From assembly GCF_041358175.1 (NCBI RefSeq), contig NZ_JBGKBE010000002.1, positions 434,001-498,000 of the forward strand: a stretch of DNA of 64,000 bases, written 5' to 3'. A program made the translations under genes and the position numbers. Within the stretch, counting starts at the first letter, position 1, and every line of letters starts with the position of its first letter. A model generated the notes under the pieces. It made no database searches and was not told the DNA's origin. It saw only the letters and a program-made list of their open reading frames with translations. Below, piece by piece: positions 17,500 to 26,914 of this stretch. The DNA is from Muriicola sp041358175. Its GTDB lineage: Bacteria > Bacteroidota > Bacteroidia > Flavobacteriales > Flavobacteriaceae.

Positions 17500-17573
17500 C
17501 ACCCTCACTTTCTGTCTTGTTTGCACAACCGTGGCTAAAATTGTAATATTACCGGCAAACTAAACTACGGTAA

Positions 17574-19061
17574 ATGACGGCCAAAAAATCGAATGCGCAC
17601 AGGGAGAACGAACATATCGTTGATAATACGGAGTTAAATATCTGGGAGGCGCTTATCCCTGTTTTTGCCCTTGTGGGTATGCTGGCATACAATGTCTACG
17701 TTTTTGGTGACAACGCTATCAGCGGATCAAACCAGTTTATTTTACTTATGGGAGGGGCAGTTGCCGCCATCGTAGGATTTTTTAACAAAGTGTCCTACAA
17801 ACAAATGCTGGCCGAAGTAGCCGAAAATGTGAAATCGACCACAGGCGCTCTCCTCATCCTCCTAATGGTAGGAGCCCTTGCCGGTACCTGGCTGGTAAGC
17901 GGAATAATTCCGGCCATGATCTATTACGGACTTCAGATCCTGAATCCTACAATTTTTCTTGCAGCCTGTGTCATTATTTGTGCCATCATTTCCATCGCTA
18001 CCGGTAGCAGCTGGACAACCGCAGCAACCGTTGGAATTGCGTTAATAGGAATTGGTGACGCCCTGGGTATATCCCTTGGGATGACAGCCGGAGCCGTACT
18101 TTCGGGAGCTTATTTCGGAGATAAAATGTCTCCCCTTTCAGATACAACGAATCTGGCCCCCGCAATGGCAGGAGGAGAATTATTCGGGCACATCAGATAT
18201 ATGACGTATACCACCGTACCTACTATAACAGTTACACTCATCGTATTTATAATTATTGGTTTGAATCTGGAAACAACAGGTGTTGCCGATACGGAAAGTA
18301 TACTTACCTCAATAAAAGCCACCTTTAATATCAACGGCTGGTTGTTTATCGTACCGCTGGCAGTTATCCTGCTGATCGTGAAAAAAGCGCCCCCGCTGAT
18401 GGCGCTGCTGATCGGTACTCTTTTGGGGGGTGCCTTTGCCCTTTTCTTTCAGCCTGAAATCGTAGCAGGTCTTACCGGAGCCAAAGAGCTCACCTTTGAA
18501 ACTGGTTATAAAGGCATTCTCAATGCAATTACTATCAATACTTCCATAGCAACTGATAACCCTGCCCTGAACGACCTGTTTTCTGCCAAAGGGATGGCAG
18601 GTATGCTGGGCACCATATGGCTTATCGTCTGCGCAATGGTATTCGGAGGGATCATGGACGGAATAGGAGCATTATCGAGAATTACGACCGCCCTTTTGGG
18701 TATGGCGAAAACCACCTTTGGACTCTTTGCCAGTACAGTTGGAAGCTGTATAGCCCTGAACGTCACAGCTTCAGATCAATACCTGGCTATCGTTGTTCCA
18801 GGGAAGATGTTTGCCAAAGCGTATGAAGACCGTGGCCTCGCACCCGAAAACCTGAGCAGAACACTGGAAGATTCCGGTACCGTCACCTCTGTTCTGATTC
18901 CATGGAATACTTGTGGTGCCTACCACAGCGGTGTTCTGGGAGTAAGCGTAGCAGAATATTTTGTCTATGCCATCTTTAACTGGTTAAGCCCAATGATGAC
19001 CCTTACGTTTGCGGCCTTACAGATCAAGATTAAGCAACTCGCAAAGGTCCCTTTAAAATAA
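17574..19061 (+). CDS. nhaC: NhaC family Na+/H+ antiporter
   Basis: 495 residues with about 11 membrane helices and a charged N-terminus. ATGSSWTTAATVGIALIGIG, GAYFGDKMSPLSDTTNLAPA and ALNVTASDQYLAIVVPGKMF are family hallmarks with the conserved Asp and Ser/Thr residues of the transport path. It exports Na+ in exchange for H+, or an organic substrate in divergent members. It follows megL by 74 bp on the same strand; a malate/lactate-type or amino-acid product exchange is possible for such linked genes, but this is speculation. Confidence 0.9.
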   Translation: MTAKKSNAHRENEHIVDNTELNIWEALIPVFALVGMLAYNVYVFGDNAISGSNQFILLMGGAVAAIVGFFNKVSYKQMLAEVAENVKSTTGALLILLMVGALAGTWLVSGIIPAMIYYGLQILNPTIFLAACVIICAIISIATGSSWTTAATVGIALIGIGDALGISLGMTAGAVLSGAYFGDKMSPLSDTTNLAPAMAGGELFGHIRYMTYTTVPTITVTLIVFIIIGLNLETTGVADTESILTSIKATFNINGWLFIVPLAVILLIVKKAPPLMALLIGTLLGGAFALFFQPEIVAGLTGAKELTFETGYKGILNAITINTSIATDNPALNDLFSAKGMAGMLGTIWLIVCAMVFGGIMDGIGALSRITTALLGMAKTTFGLFASTVGSCIALNVTASDQYLAIVVPGKMFAKAYEDRGLAPENLSRTLEDSGTVTSVLIPWNTCGAYHSGVLGVSVAEYFVYAIFNWLSPMMTLTFAALQIKIKQLAKVPLK

Positions 19062-19130
19062 GCTTATTCTCGCTTGGAGAGTTCCTCATTTATTTCCTAA
19101 TTTTCGGACCCAAACAATGATCTGATTTTA

Positions 19131-19637
19131 ATGGCTTTAGTGAAATTTACCGGTACATCCTCAAATACAATAGGGAAACTTCCAGCCCCCGGAATTCCGG
19201 CACCTGATTTTATACTTACAAAGCGTGATCTTACTTCGGTTAGTCTGGAACAATTCAGAAGGAAGAATGTTGTCCTCAACATATTCCCATCGGTTGACAC
19301 CAGTACATGTGCCCAGTCTGTAAGAACTTTTAATAGGGAGGCGGCAGAGATTAAAGATTCTGTGGTTCTCTGCATCTCCAAAGACCTGCCCTTTGCCCTT
19401 AGTCGATTCTGTGGAGCCGAAGGCATTGATCAAGTACTGATGCTAAGTGATTACAAAAGCAACGAATTTGGTGAATCTTATGGGGTAACCTTTGTCGATG
19501 GCCCTTTCGAAGGACTTCTGGCGAGGGCAGTGGTAGTAATCAATTCAGATGGGGAAGTAGTCTATACCGAACTCGTTTCTTCCATTGGTAATGAACCAAA
19601 TTATAAAGCAGCCCTCGAGGCCCTTGAGAATGAATAA
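19131..19637 (+). CDS. tpx: Thiol peroxidase (atypical 2-Cys peroxiredoxin)
   Basis: 168 residues. FPSVDTSTCAQSVRTFN contains the peroxidatic Cys60, and SRFCGAEG the resolving Cys94, the spacing of Tpx. It reduces lipid and alkyl hydroperoxides with thioredoxin. The C-terminal coding bases overlap the start of the following diacylglycerol kinase gene by eight bases, so the two are coupled. This pair precedes ftsK as in many flavobacterial genomes. Confidence 0.95.
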   Translation: MALVKFTGTSSNTIGKLPAPGIPAPDFILTKRDLTSVSLEQFRRKNVVLNIFPSVDTSTCAQSVRTFNREAAEIKDSVVLCISKDLPFALSRFCGAEGIDQVLMLSDYKSNEFGESYGVTFVDGPFEGLLARAVVVINSDGEVVYTELVSSIGNEPNYKAALEALENE

Positions 19638-19995
19638 AGAATCTTTTGTAATGAACAGGGTTAAGGGTTTTATTTATGCGGTTAAGGGAGCCTTCCTGCT
19701 CTTGAGGACAGAAAGCAGTATTCAGATACAGTTTGTTATTGCAGTTTTAATTACCGCAGCCGGGTTTTACTACCAGATTTCGACTACTGAATGGATACTT
19801 CAAACTCTGGCCATAGGGCTGGTTATGGGGGTTGAAGGGGTAAATACTGCTATAGAAAAACTCTCAGACTACATACAGCCCAATCTTGACCCCAAAATCG
19901 GTTTTATTAAGGACATCTCGGCCGGGGCTGTTATGCTGGCTGCTATCGCAGCTACTATAGTTGGCCTTATCATCTATATCCCCAGAATATTTTAA
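19630..19995 (+). CDS. dgkA: Diacylglycerol/undecaprenol kinase family protein
   Basis: The open frame reaches back into tpx, but the ATG at 19630 (MNKESFVMNRVKGF) gives the expected 121 residues. Small integral membrane protein with three helices. FIYAVKGAFLLLRTESSIQIQ and the active-site segment EGVNTAIEKLSDYI (Glu, Asn and Asp) are typical for DgkA-type kinases that phosphorylate diacylglycerol or undecaprenol. Starts inside the end of tpx. Confidence 0.93.
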   Translation: MNKESFVMNRVKGFIYAVKGAFLLLRTESSIQIQFVIAVLITAAGFYYQISTTEWILQTLAIGLVMGVEGVNTAIEKLSDYIQPNLDPKIGFIKDISAGAVMLAAIAATIVGLIIYIPRIF

Positions 19996-20021
19996 AGGCC
20001 TGACCACTTCTGCTTCCTTGC

Positions 20022-20029
20022 TAAATTTG
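20022..20029 (+). promoter_or_regulatory. -7 box TAAATTTG upstream of ftsK
   Basis: TAAATTTG fits TAnnTTTG and lies 29 bases before the ftsK ATG, in the 63-bp gap after dgkA. No clear -33 element was found. Confidence 0.45.
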
Positions 20030-20058
20030 TATTTTTACACCATGAACTTTATGCATTA

Positions 20059-22419
20059 ATGGCGACCAAGAAAAAAAAGTCCAGACCTACGGCTTCCAAA
20101 AAAAGAACATCTTTCAGGTTTTCCAGGCAGAATAAGATTATTCTCGGAAGCCTTTTGATATTACTGAGTATTGCCCTGTTTTTTTCTTTTATTTCTTTTT
20201 ATTTCACCTGGCAGGAAGATCAAAGTCTGCTTACTGAATTCGCAAATAGAAATGAACAGGCCAAAAATCTGTTGAATAAATTTGGAGCCAGTGTAAGTTA
20301 TTATATAATGTACCGTGGCTTTGGCCTCGCTTCTTTTATCCTTCCCTTTTTGTTGTGCCTTACAGGACTCTACCTCTTCCTAAGTATACCCGGGAAAGCC
20401 CTTTGGAACAAATGGGTCTGGGGACTTCTCCTCTTGATATGGACTTCTGTTGCCCTGGGATTCTTTGCCTTAAAACAACCATTACTTGGTGGTTTAGTTG
20501 GCTATGAAATGAATGATTTCCTCCAGGATTACACAGGGAAGATCGGAGTATTTCTTATTCTTCTTTTTATGCTTACCGTCATACTGGTTCGGCTTTTTAA
20601 AATTACCCCGGAAGGAATCGCATCCTTCTTTAAATCAAAATCGGCCTCCCTTGCTTCCGATTTTAAAAGGAAAAAAACAGATTCCTCACCCACCCTCATG
20701 CCGGAAGAAAAAGAAACCGAGGTAGTCCTCGATACCTATACACACAAAAAGGACATTCCACATCTGGAAGATTCTCCCTCAGATAGTGGAGCCGATTCAA
20801 CAGCCAAAGAGGAAAAGAAGGAAGAGGAAATTGCCATGGAAGTGAGTACGGTTGCTGAAGAGAAAGAGGAAAGCGACCTGCTTTCAGACAAACTGGTAGA
20901 GGACTTTGGTGAATTTGACCCCACCCTGGAGCTGAGTAATTATAAGTTTCCGCATCTCGACCTTCTCGACCAGCACGGGTTCACAGGAGGAATTACCATC
21001 AACCAGGAAGAGCTGGAAGAAAACAAGAACAAGATTGTCGATACTCTTAAAAACTACAAAATTGGAATTGCCCAGATCAAAGCTACTATTGGTCCGACAG
21101 TTACTCTCTATGAAATTGTACCGGAAGCCGGTGTAAGGATCTCCAGAATCAAGAACCTGGAAGATGATATCGCCCTGTCCTTGGCGGCTCTGGGAATACG
21201 GATTATCGCCCCGATCCCCGGAAAGGGCACAATAGGAATCGAAGTTCCCAACAAAAAGGCCACTACGGTCTCAATGCGTTCGGTGATCGCGTCTAGCAAA
21301 TTCCAGAAAGCAGAAATGCAGTTGCCTATCGCCTTTGGTAAGACCATCAGCAATGAAACTTTTGTAGTTGACCTGGCCAAAATGCCCCACTTATTGATGG
21401 CCGGCGCAACAGGACAGGGTAAGTCGGTCGGACTAAATGCCGTACTCACCTCCCTGCTCTACAAAAAACACCCGGCTGAAGTTAAGTTTATCCTGGTCGA
21501 CCCTAAAAAAGTAGAATTAACTCTCTACAACAAGATTGAACGCCATTATCTTGCAAAACTCCCCGATTCTGAAGAGGCGATTATCACAGACAATACCAAA
21601 GTCATACACACCCTTAACTCCCTTTGTATTGAGATGGACAACCGGTATGAGCTCCTGAAATCGGCCATGGTGCGGAACATCAAAGAATACAACGTGAAAT
21701 TTAAGGCCAGGAAACTAAATCCGAATGACGGGCATACCTTCCTGCCCTATATCGTCCTGGTGATCGATGAGTTTGCTGATCTGATCATGACAGCCGGGAA
21801 GGAAGTGGAGACACCAATAGCCCGACTCGCGCAGTTGGCCAGGGCCATAGGTATACACCTGATAATCGCGACCCAGCGACCTTCAGTTAATGTGATCACC
21901 GGAATCATCAAGGCAAATTTTCCTGCCAGGCTGGCATTCAGAGTAACTTCCAAAATTGATTCAAGGACAATTCTCGACTTTCAGGGCGCCGATCAGTTGA
22001 TTGGCCGCGGTGATATGCTGTTTACCCAGGGAAATGATATTACAAGGATACAGTGCGCATTTGTAGATACCCCCGAAGTAGCAAAAATCACCGAATATAT
22101 CGGATCACAAAGAGGATACGCAAGTGCACACCTATTACCTGAGTATTCAGGTGAAGATTCTGGCACAGGTATTGCTATGGATATCGCAGACAGGGATGCC
22201 ATGTTCAGGGATGCTGCTGAAGTCATTGTTACGGCCCAGCAGGGATCTGCTTCCCTGATCCAGCGAAAGCTGAAATTGGGCTACAACAGGGCCGGGAGAA
22301 TTATAGATCAACTGGAAGCTGCCGGCATCGTAGGTCCTTTTGAAGGAAGTAAAGCGAGGGCCGTATTAGTGCCGGATATTTATGCCCTGGAAAAAATGTT
22401 AAATGAAGAAACCAAATAA
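20059..22419 (+). CDS. ftsK: DNA translocase FtsK
   Basis: 786 residues. A basic N-terminus, four membrane helices (about 28-180), a low-complexity acidic/basic linker (about 195-285) and the RecA-like motor: Walker A GATGQGKS at 449-456 and Walker B IVLVIDEFADLIM near 565-577, with LARAIGIHLIIATQRPSVNVITG after it. The last 65 residues form the winged-helix gamma domain (DAAEVIVTAQQGSASLIQRK, GYNRAGRIIDQLE) that recognises KOPS-like sequences. It pumps the chromosome termini apart at the septum. The linker is short compared with E. coli FtsK, as usual in Bacteroidota. Confidence 0.97.
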   Translation: MATKKKKSRPTASKKRTSFRFSRQNKIILGSLLILLSIALFFSFISFYFTWQEDQSLLTEFANRNEQAKNLLNKFGASVSYYIMYRGFGLASFILPFLLCLTGLYLFLSIPGKALWNKWVWGLLLLIWTSVALGFFALKQPLLGGLVGYEMNDFLQDYTGKIGVFLILLFMLTVILVRLFKITPEGIASFFKSKSASLASDFKRKKTDSSPTLMPEEKETEVVLDTYTHKKDIPHLEDSPSDSGADSTAKEEKKEEEIAMEVSTVAEEKEESDLLSDKLVEDFGEFDPTLELSNYKFPHLDLLDQHGFTGGITINQEELEENKNKIVDTLKNYKIGIAQIKATIGPTVTLYEIVPEAGVRISRIKNLEDDIALSLAALGIRIIAPIPGKGTIGIEVPNKKATTVSMRSVIASSKFQKAEMQLPIAFGKTISNETFVVDLAKMPHLLMAGATGQGKSVGLNAVLTSLLYKKHPAEVKFILVDPKKVELTLYNKIERHYLAKLPDSEEAIITDNTKVIHTLNSLCIEMDNRYELLKSAMVRNIKEYNVKFKARKLNPNDGHTFLPYIVLVIDEFADLIMTAGKEVETPIARLAQLARAIGIHLIIATQRPSVNVITGIIKANFPARLAFRVTSKIDSRTILDFQGADQLIGRGDMLFTQGNDITRIQCAFVDTPEVAKITEYIGSQRGYASAHLLPEYSGEDSGTGIAMDIADRDAMFRDAAEVIVTAQQGSASLIQRKLKLGYNRAGRIIDQLEAAGIVGPFEGSKARAVLVPDIYALEKMLNEETK

Positions 22420-22422
22420 GTC

Positions 22423-23067
22423 ATGAAAAAAATAGTCCCCCTAGTACTTACCCTCCTCTTGAGTATCGTTGTGTTTGCTCAGGATTCTGCTAAGGCCAAG
22501 GCCCTGCTCGATGAGGTATACAACAAGGTTCAGAGTTATGAAAATATTGAGGTAGAATTTAAATATACCCTTGAAAACAAGGAGGCAAATATCAATCAGG
22601 AAACCCGGGGTGATGTAACCCTGCAGGGTGATAAATACCTGTTTAATTATTTGGGTTCTCAACAACTTTATGACGGAAAGAAAGTGTATACCATCGTTCC
22701 TGAAAATGAAGAAGTGACTATTGAAGATCGCACGGAAGATGAAAACACCATTACCCCATCTAAAATGCTCACTTTTTACAAATCGGGACACAATTATGCC
22801 TGGGATATTTTGCAGAATGTTCAGGGCAGGAAGATACAGTACGTAAAACTTACGCCCATTGATACCAATTCGGAAATCGCGTCCATCCTGCTGGGAATCG
22901 ATGCACAGACCAAACATATCTACAAACTCATCGAAACAGGCAAAAACGGCACTAAAACAACGATTACTGTTAATTCTTTTAAAACCAATCAGCCGTTGTC
23001 AAAAACCTTATTTACATTTGATGAAGCCAGGTATGAAAATGATGGTTACTATATAATAAGAAACTAG
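22423..23067 (+). CDS. LolA-like outer-membrane lipoprotein carrier protein
   Basis: 214 residues with a signal peptide (1-20, ending VFAQ). The chain resembles LolA: AKALLDEVYNKVQSYENIEVEFKYTL, TRGDVTLQGDKYLFNY, DGKKVYTIVPENEEV, and a beta-rich remainder. LolA shuttles lipoproteins across the periplasm. It starts three bases after the ftsK stop and is followed four bases later by the LptF/G-type permease, so the three genes form a tight operon. Confidence 0.88.
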   Translation: MKKIVPLVLTLLLSIVVFAQDSAKAKALLDEVYNKVQSYENIEVEFKYTLENKEANINQETRGDVTLQGDKYLFNYLGSQQLYDGKKVYTIVPENEEVTIEDRTEDENTITPSKMLTFYKSGHNYAWDILQNVQGRKIQYVKLTPIDTNSEIASILLGIDAQTKHIYKLIETGKNGTKTTITVNSFKTNQPLSKTLFTFDEARYENDGYYIIRN

Positions 23068-23071
23068 CAAC

Positions 23072-24565
23072 TTGCGCATATTAGACCAGTATATCCTAAG
23101 CAGGTTCCTGTACAATTTTCTGAGTTCGTTTGTGATTTTGATGTTTATTTTCATCTTTCAGACGATCTGGCTTTTTATTGATGATATTGCAGGGAAAGGC
23201 CTTGATATCATTATCATCGGGAAGTTTCTTTTCTACCTGATGCCCAACCTCACAGAGAAAGTATTGCCACTTACCGTTTTACTTTCTTCCATCCTTACCT
23301 TCGGGGCCCTTGCGGAGAATTACGAGTTCGCCGCTATGAAAGCCTCAGGGATATCTTTGCAGCGATCAATGCTCAGCATTATCATTCTGGTCGTCTTCCT
23401 GGGCGGAGTAACCTTTTACTTTGCAAATACGGTGATCCCAGCCGCAGAACAAAAAATTTATAATCTCAGGAGGAACATAGCCAAGGTGAAACCGGCTGCT
23501 GTTATCGAGGAAGGGGTGTTCAGCGACTTCGAAGGGATGAATATAAAGGTTGACAACAAATTCGGGAATAATGACAAATACCTGCAAAATGTCATCATCC
23601 ATAAGAAATCGAATCTACAAAAGAACAATACGGTAATCAAAGCAAATTCCGGGGAACTGATTAGTAGCGAGGAATCGGATATAATTCAACTGGTCTTATC
23701 TGACGGATACTACTATGAAGAATTAGTGCCAAAAGCGGCGGATGAACGCAAGCGTCATCCCTTCGCCAAAGCAAATTTTGAGACCTATATTATCAATATC
23801 GAAATCCCCGAGAATACTCAGGATCTGGAGGAGGAACGGAATGTAAGAACGGATAAGATGAAGAATATTTCCCGACTGAAAAAGGATATTGATTCTATCC
23901 GGGAAAATAACCTTACGGTCATTGGCGCTTTTTCCAAGAACATCGTAACCAGGATGGGGGCTTTTACCCCTATTTCCCAAAGAGATACTGTTGAGCAAAT
24001 TCCGGAAAATCAGTTTACAAGAACAGATACAAGACCTCTGGAAGAGATAGGAGGTGACAGTGTGCAAAATACTTCAGACATACTAGGTCTCTATCAGGAA
24101 TGGCAGCAGGGACAGATCATAAGTGCGGCTTCGAATGCGGTTTCCAATATTCTTAATTCTGTAACAGGGAAGAAACAGGATATACAGAACAAATACAAGA
24201 TCTACAATATGCATATACTTTCCCTGCACAAGAAATACGCCCTGGCATTGTCTTGTATCATCCTGTTTTTTGTAGGAGCCCCTCTGGGCGCTATTATCCG
24301 AAAAGGGGGTCTGGGGCTCCCAATGGTTATTGCCATAGTTTTATTCCTTGCCTACTACTTTATCGGGGTATTTGCCGGGAATTATGCAAAGGAAGGGAAC
24401 ATACACCCTGTACTGGGGGCGTGGCTTTCTACCTTAATAATGTTACCTTTGGGGATATTTCTCACCCGAAGGGCCACGGCAGATCGTGGATTGATGAGTT
24501 TTGGTCATGTGTGGGACGTACTTACGGAGGGAATACGAAAGAGGTTTAAAAAGAAGACACCATGA
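23072..24565 (+). CDS. LptF/LptG family (YjgP/YjgQ) permease
   Basis: 497 residues with a TTG start at 23072, since RILDQYILSRFLYNFLSSF matches the normal N-terminus and no ATG fits. Three N-terminal membrane helices, a large periplasmic beta-jellyroll region (about 130-380, including an unusually long charged insertion around 270-350) and three C-terminal helices. PLTVLLSSILTFGALAENYEFAAMKASGIS is the family hallmark. With LptB it extracts lipopolysaccharide from the inner membrane for transport. The last four bases overlap the ribB start (ATGA). Confidence 0.93.
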   Translation: MRILDQYILSRFLYNFLSSFVILMFIFIFQTIWLFIDDIAGKGLDIIIIGKFLFYLMPNLTEKVLPLTVLLSSILTFGALAENYEFAAMKASGISLQRSMLSIIILVVFLGGVTFYFANTVIPAAEQKIYNLRRNIAKVKPAAVIEEGVFSDFEGMNIKVDNKFGNNDKYLQNVIIHKKSNLQKNNTVIKANSGELISSEESDIIQLVLSDGYYYEELVPKAADERKRHPFAKANFETYIINIEIPENTQDLEEERNVRTDKMKNISRLKKDIDSIRENNLTVIGAFSKNIVTRMGAFTPISQRDTVEQIPENQFTRTDTRPLEEIGGDSVQNTSDILGLYQEWQQGQIISAASNAVSNILNSVTGKKQDIQNKYKIYNMHILSLHKKYALALSCIILFFVGAPLGAIIRKGGLGLPMVIAIVLFLAYYFIGVFAGNYAKEGNIHPVLGAWLSTLIMLPLGIFLTRRATADRGLMSFGHVWDVLTEGIRKRFKKKTP

Positions 24566-25704
24566 TGGTGAGCAAAGAGAAAGAAATACGCCTGAATACT
24601 ATAGAAGAAGCCATTGAAGATATTCGCAATGGCAAAGTGGTGATTGTAGTTGATGATGAGAACAGGGAGAACGAAGGCGATTTTATCGCAGCGGCGGAAA
24701 AGGTGAGCCCCGAAATGATCAACTTCATGGCTAAGCACGGACGCGGACTTATCTGTACCCCATTAACCGAGTCGAGATGTGAAGAACTCGATCTGAGCAT
24801 GATGGTTCAGAACAACACAGTACTTCATCATACTCAGTTTACAGTGTCTGTGGATCTGATTGGTCACGGATGCACAACGGGGATTTCAGTACACGACAGA
24901 GCCAAGACCATAAAAGCCCTGGTTGATTCCGAAACCAAGCCCCACCATCTGGGAAGACCTGGTCATATTTTCCCTTTACGGGCCAAGAATGGTGGTGTGC
25001 TCAGGAGAACCGGTCATACCGAAGCAGCCGTAGACCTGGCCCGACTGGCCGGATTTCAACCTGCCGGAATACTTGTGGAAATCCTCAATGAGGATGGGAC
25101 TATGGCGCGTCTGCCTCATTTGGCGGAAGTTGCTAAAAAGTTCGACCTCAAATTGATCTCCATAGAGGATCTGGTCGCATACAGGATGCAGCACGACAGC
25201 CTGATTGTAAAGAAAGAGTGTTTTGATGTGGAAACCCGATTTGGGCAGTTTACCCTACATGCCTACCAGCAAACTACCAATGAACAGGTACATATAGCAT
25301 TAACCAAAGGTTTCTGGAAGCGAAACGATGCTGTCTTAACCCGAATCAATTCTACCTTGGTTAACAATGACATTCTTGGGACACTCACTAACAATGCCGA
25401 AAAGAAACTCGATGATATGTTTCAGGCAATTAACAATGAAGGGACAGGGGCCATCGTGTTTATCAATCAGACCAGTGAATCCCTGAATTTGCTGAATCGA
25501 TTAAAAGGACTGAAAGAGAATCAGGAAAAAGGCATAATGAAAGCACCGGATATCGATATGGACACCAAAGATTTTGGTATCGGGGCCCAAATTCTACACG
25601 ACCTGAACATCAGTAAAATGCGAGTGCTTACCAATAGCGGAAAGACGAAGCGTGTCGGGATCGTTGGTTATGGTCTGGAGATCCTGGAATATGTTCCCTA
25701 CTAA
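24562..25704 (+). CDS. ribB: 3,4-dihydroxy-2-butanone 4-phosphate synthase with degenerate GTP cyclohydrolase II domain
   Basis: 380 residues. The N-terminal half is a complete RibB: VVDDENRENEGDF, HGRGLICTPL, FTVSVD, GRPGHIFPL and RRTGHTEAAVDLARLAG, with the catalytic acid and phosphate-binding residues; it makes the C4 building block of riboflavin. The C-terminal half (about 205-380) keeps the GTP cyclohydrolase II fold pattern but lacks the Zn-binding HSxC...CxC motif: the place reads TRINSTLVNNDILG. The second half is therefore probably catalytically dead, and a separate RibA should exist elsewhere. Last gene of the ftsK operon. Confidence 0.92.
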   Translation: MMVSKEKEIRLNTIEEAIEDIRNGKVVIVVDDENRENEGDFIAAAEKVSPEMINFMAKHGRGLICTPLTESRCEELDLSMMVQNNTVLHHTQFTVSVDLIGHGCTTGISVHDRAKTIKALVDSETKPHHLGRPGHIFPLRAKNGGVLRRTGHTEAAVDLARLAGFQPAGILVEILNEDGTMARLPHLAEVAKKFDLKLISIEDLVAYRMQHDSLIVKKECFDVETRFGQFTLHAYQQTTNEQVHIALTKGFWKRNDAVLTRINSTLVNNDILGTLTNNAEKKLDDMFQAINNEGTGAIVFINQTSESLNLLNRLKGLKENQEKGIMKAPDIDMDTKDFGIGAQILHDLNISKMRVLTNSGKTKRVGIVGYGLEILEYVPY

Positions 25705-26903
25705 GACCCCTTTAATTCATTTTTAAGGACTTTCTGTATCAAGGCTGCCCGCCGGTCTACTTCTTCTCTGCTCCAGCTTAATTTAACAAGGCAGGAGATC
25801 GTCCTACCCATCCATTGATCCGAATCGGGGAATCCTTTTTGAGTCGACTCAGCTATTCGCTGAGTTACTGCTTCATCCAAAGCACCCAGACTCTTTTGTT
25901 GGGTGAGGTGTTCCCATTCTCTGTAATAATGCCAGTTATTATCAAACCAGTAAAAACAAGCATCTACCCCTGCAGCCAGGAGTGCTTTGTGTGCATTTCT
26001 CGCTATTTCTGTCGTAGGGAGAAAGAAGTTGAGAAAAGAATAATTCTGAACTCCTGTTTCAGGGACCTTCCTCAGCGTAATGCCCTCCAGTTGCGCTATT
26101 GAATCTTCCAGAATACGGTAGTGCTTTTGTTGAATATTTAAAAAGTCATCCAGGCGCTTAATCTGTGCGACTCCAACAGCCGCGTTTAATTCAGAGATTC
26201 GGTAATTATATCCGAGGAAGGGATGAGATTCGGCACCCCTGTCTTTGCCAACATGATCGTGGCCGTGATCGGAATAGTGATCAGCATTTTTATAATAGGT
26301 TTCATTATTTGTAATGATCCCCCCTCCTTCTCCACATGTGATGGTCTTTACATAATCAAAAGAAAAACAGCCCATATCGCCATAACTCCCCAGGGGTTTA
26401 CCTTCGTAACTCCCTCCTATAGCCTGGCAGGCATCTTCTATAAGGAGAAGTTGGTGTTTGTCACAAAGAGCTTTTAAGGGATTGAGATCGGCCATGGAGC
26501 CGCACATATGCACGGGCATAACGGCTTTTGTCTTGTCTGTGATCGCTTTTTCAACTGCCTCGGGATTGAGGCAAAGTGTATCATCGATATCAGCCAGAAT
26601 GGGGATTGCCCCTAGGGCAAGAACTGCCTCAAAACTGGCAACAAAGGTGAAAGTAGGAATGATCACTTCATGCCCCGCGCCGATTCCGGCACTGGCCATG
26701 GCCACTGTCAGGGCAGCAGTACCGCTACTGACGGTATGTGCAAATCTGGTCTGCATCCTGGCAGCGAGGGCCTCTTCGAGTTCCCTGGCTTTCCAGATAT
26801 TGTTGCGCATTCCGTCAAATCCGTATCGCATAAGAACCCCTGTATCCAGGACCTCCTGCACTTCAGCCCTTTCCAGGGCACCAAACATTTCAAATCCCGG
26901 CAT
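25701..26903 (-). CDS. DegT/DnrJ/EryC1/StrS family aminotransferase
   Basis: 400 residues, PLP fold-type I. SSGTAALTVAMASAGIG (59-75), EDACQAIGG (Asp157 binding the PLP pyridine nitrogen) and CFSFDYVKTITCGEGGG with Schiff-base Lys186 identify the sugar aminotransferase family. These usually aminate keto-sugars for surface polysaccharides, but no glycan cluster surrounds it. It is converging with ribB with a 4-bp stop overlap and is the third gene of an operon with the nitroreductase and the TauE/SafE permease. Confidence 0.92.
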   Translation of the reverse strand: MPGFEMFGALERAEVQEVLDTGVLMRYGFDGMRNNIWKARELEEALAARMQTRFAHTVSSGTAALTVAMASAGIGAGHEVIIPTFTFVASFEAVLALGAIPILADIDDTLCLNPEAVEKAITDKTKAVMPVHMCGSMADLNPLKALCDKHQLLLIEDACQAIGGSYEGKPLGSYGDMGCFSFDYVKTITCGEGGGIITNNETYYKNADHYSDHGHDHVGKDRGAESHPFLGYNYRISELNAAVGVAQIKRLDDFLNIQQKHYRILEDSIAQLEGITLRKVPETGVQNYSFLNFFLPTTEIARNAHKALLAAGVDACFYWFDNNWHYYREWEHLTQQKSLGALDEAVTQRIAESTQKGFPDSDQWMGRTISCLVKLSWSREEVDRRAALIQKVLKNELKGS

Positions 26904-26914
26904 AGTAAACGTTA

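Noticed and set aside
23723..24067. Long open frames opposite core genes (for example 4772-5479 or 22441-22917)
   Set aside because: They are antisense shadows of clearly coding genes with no recognisable sequence of their own.
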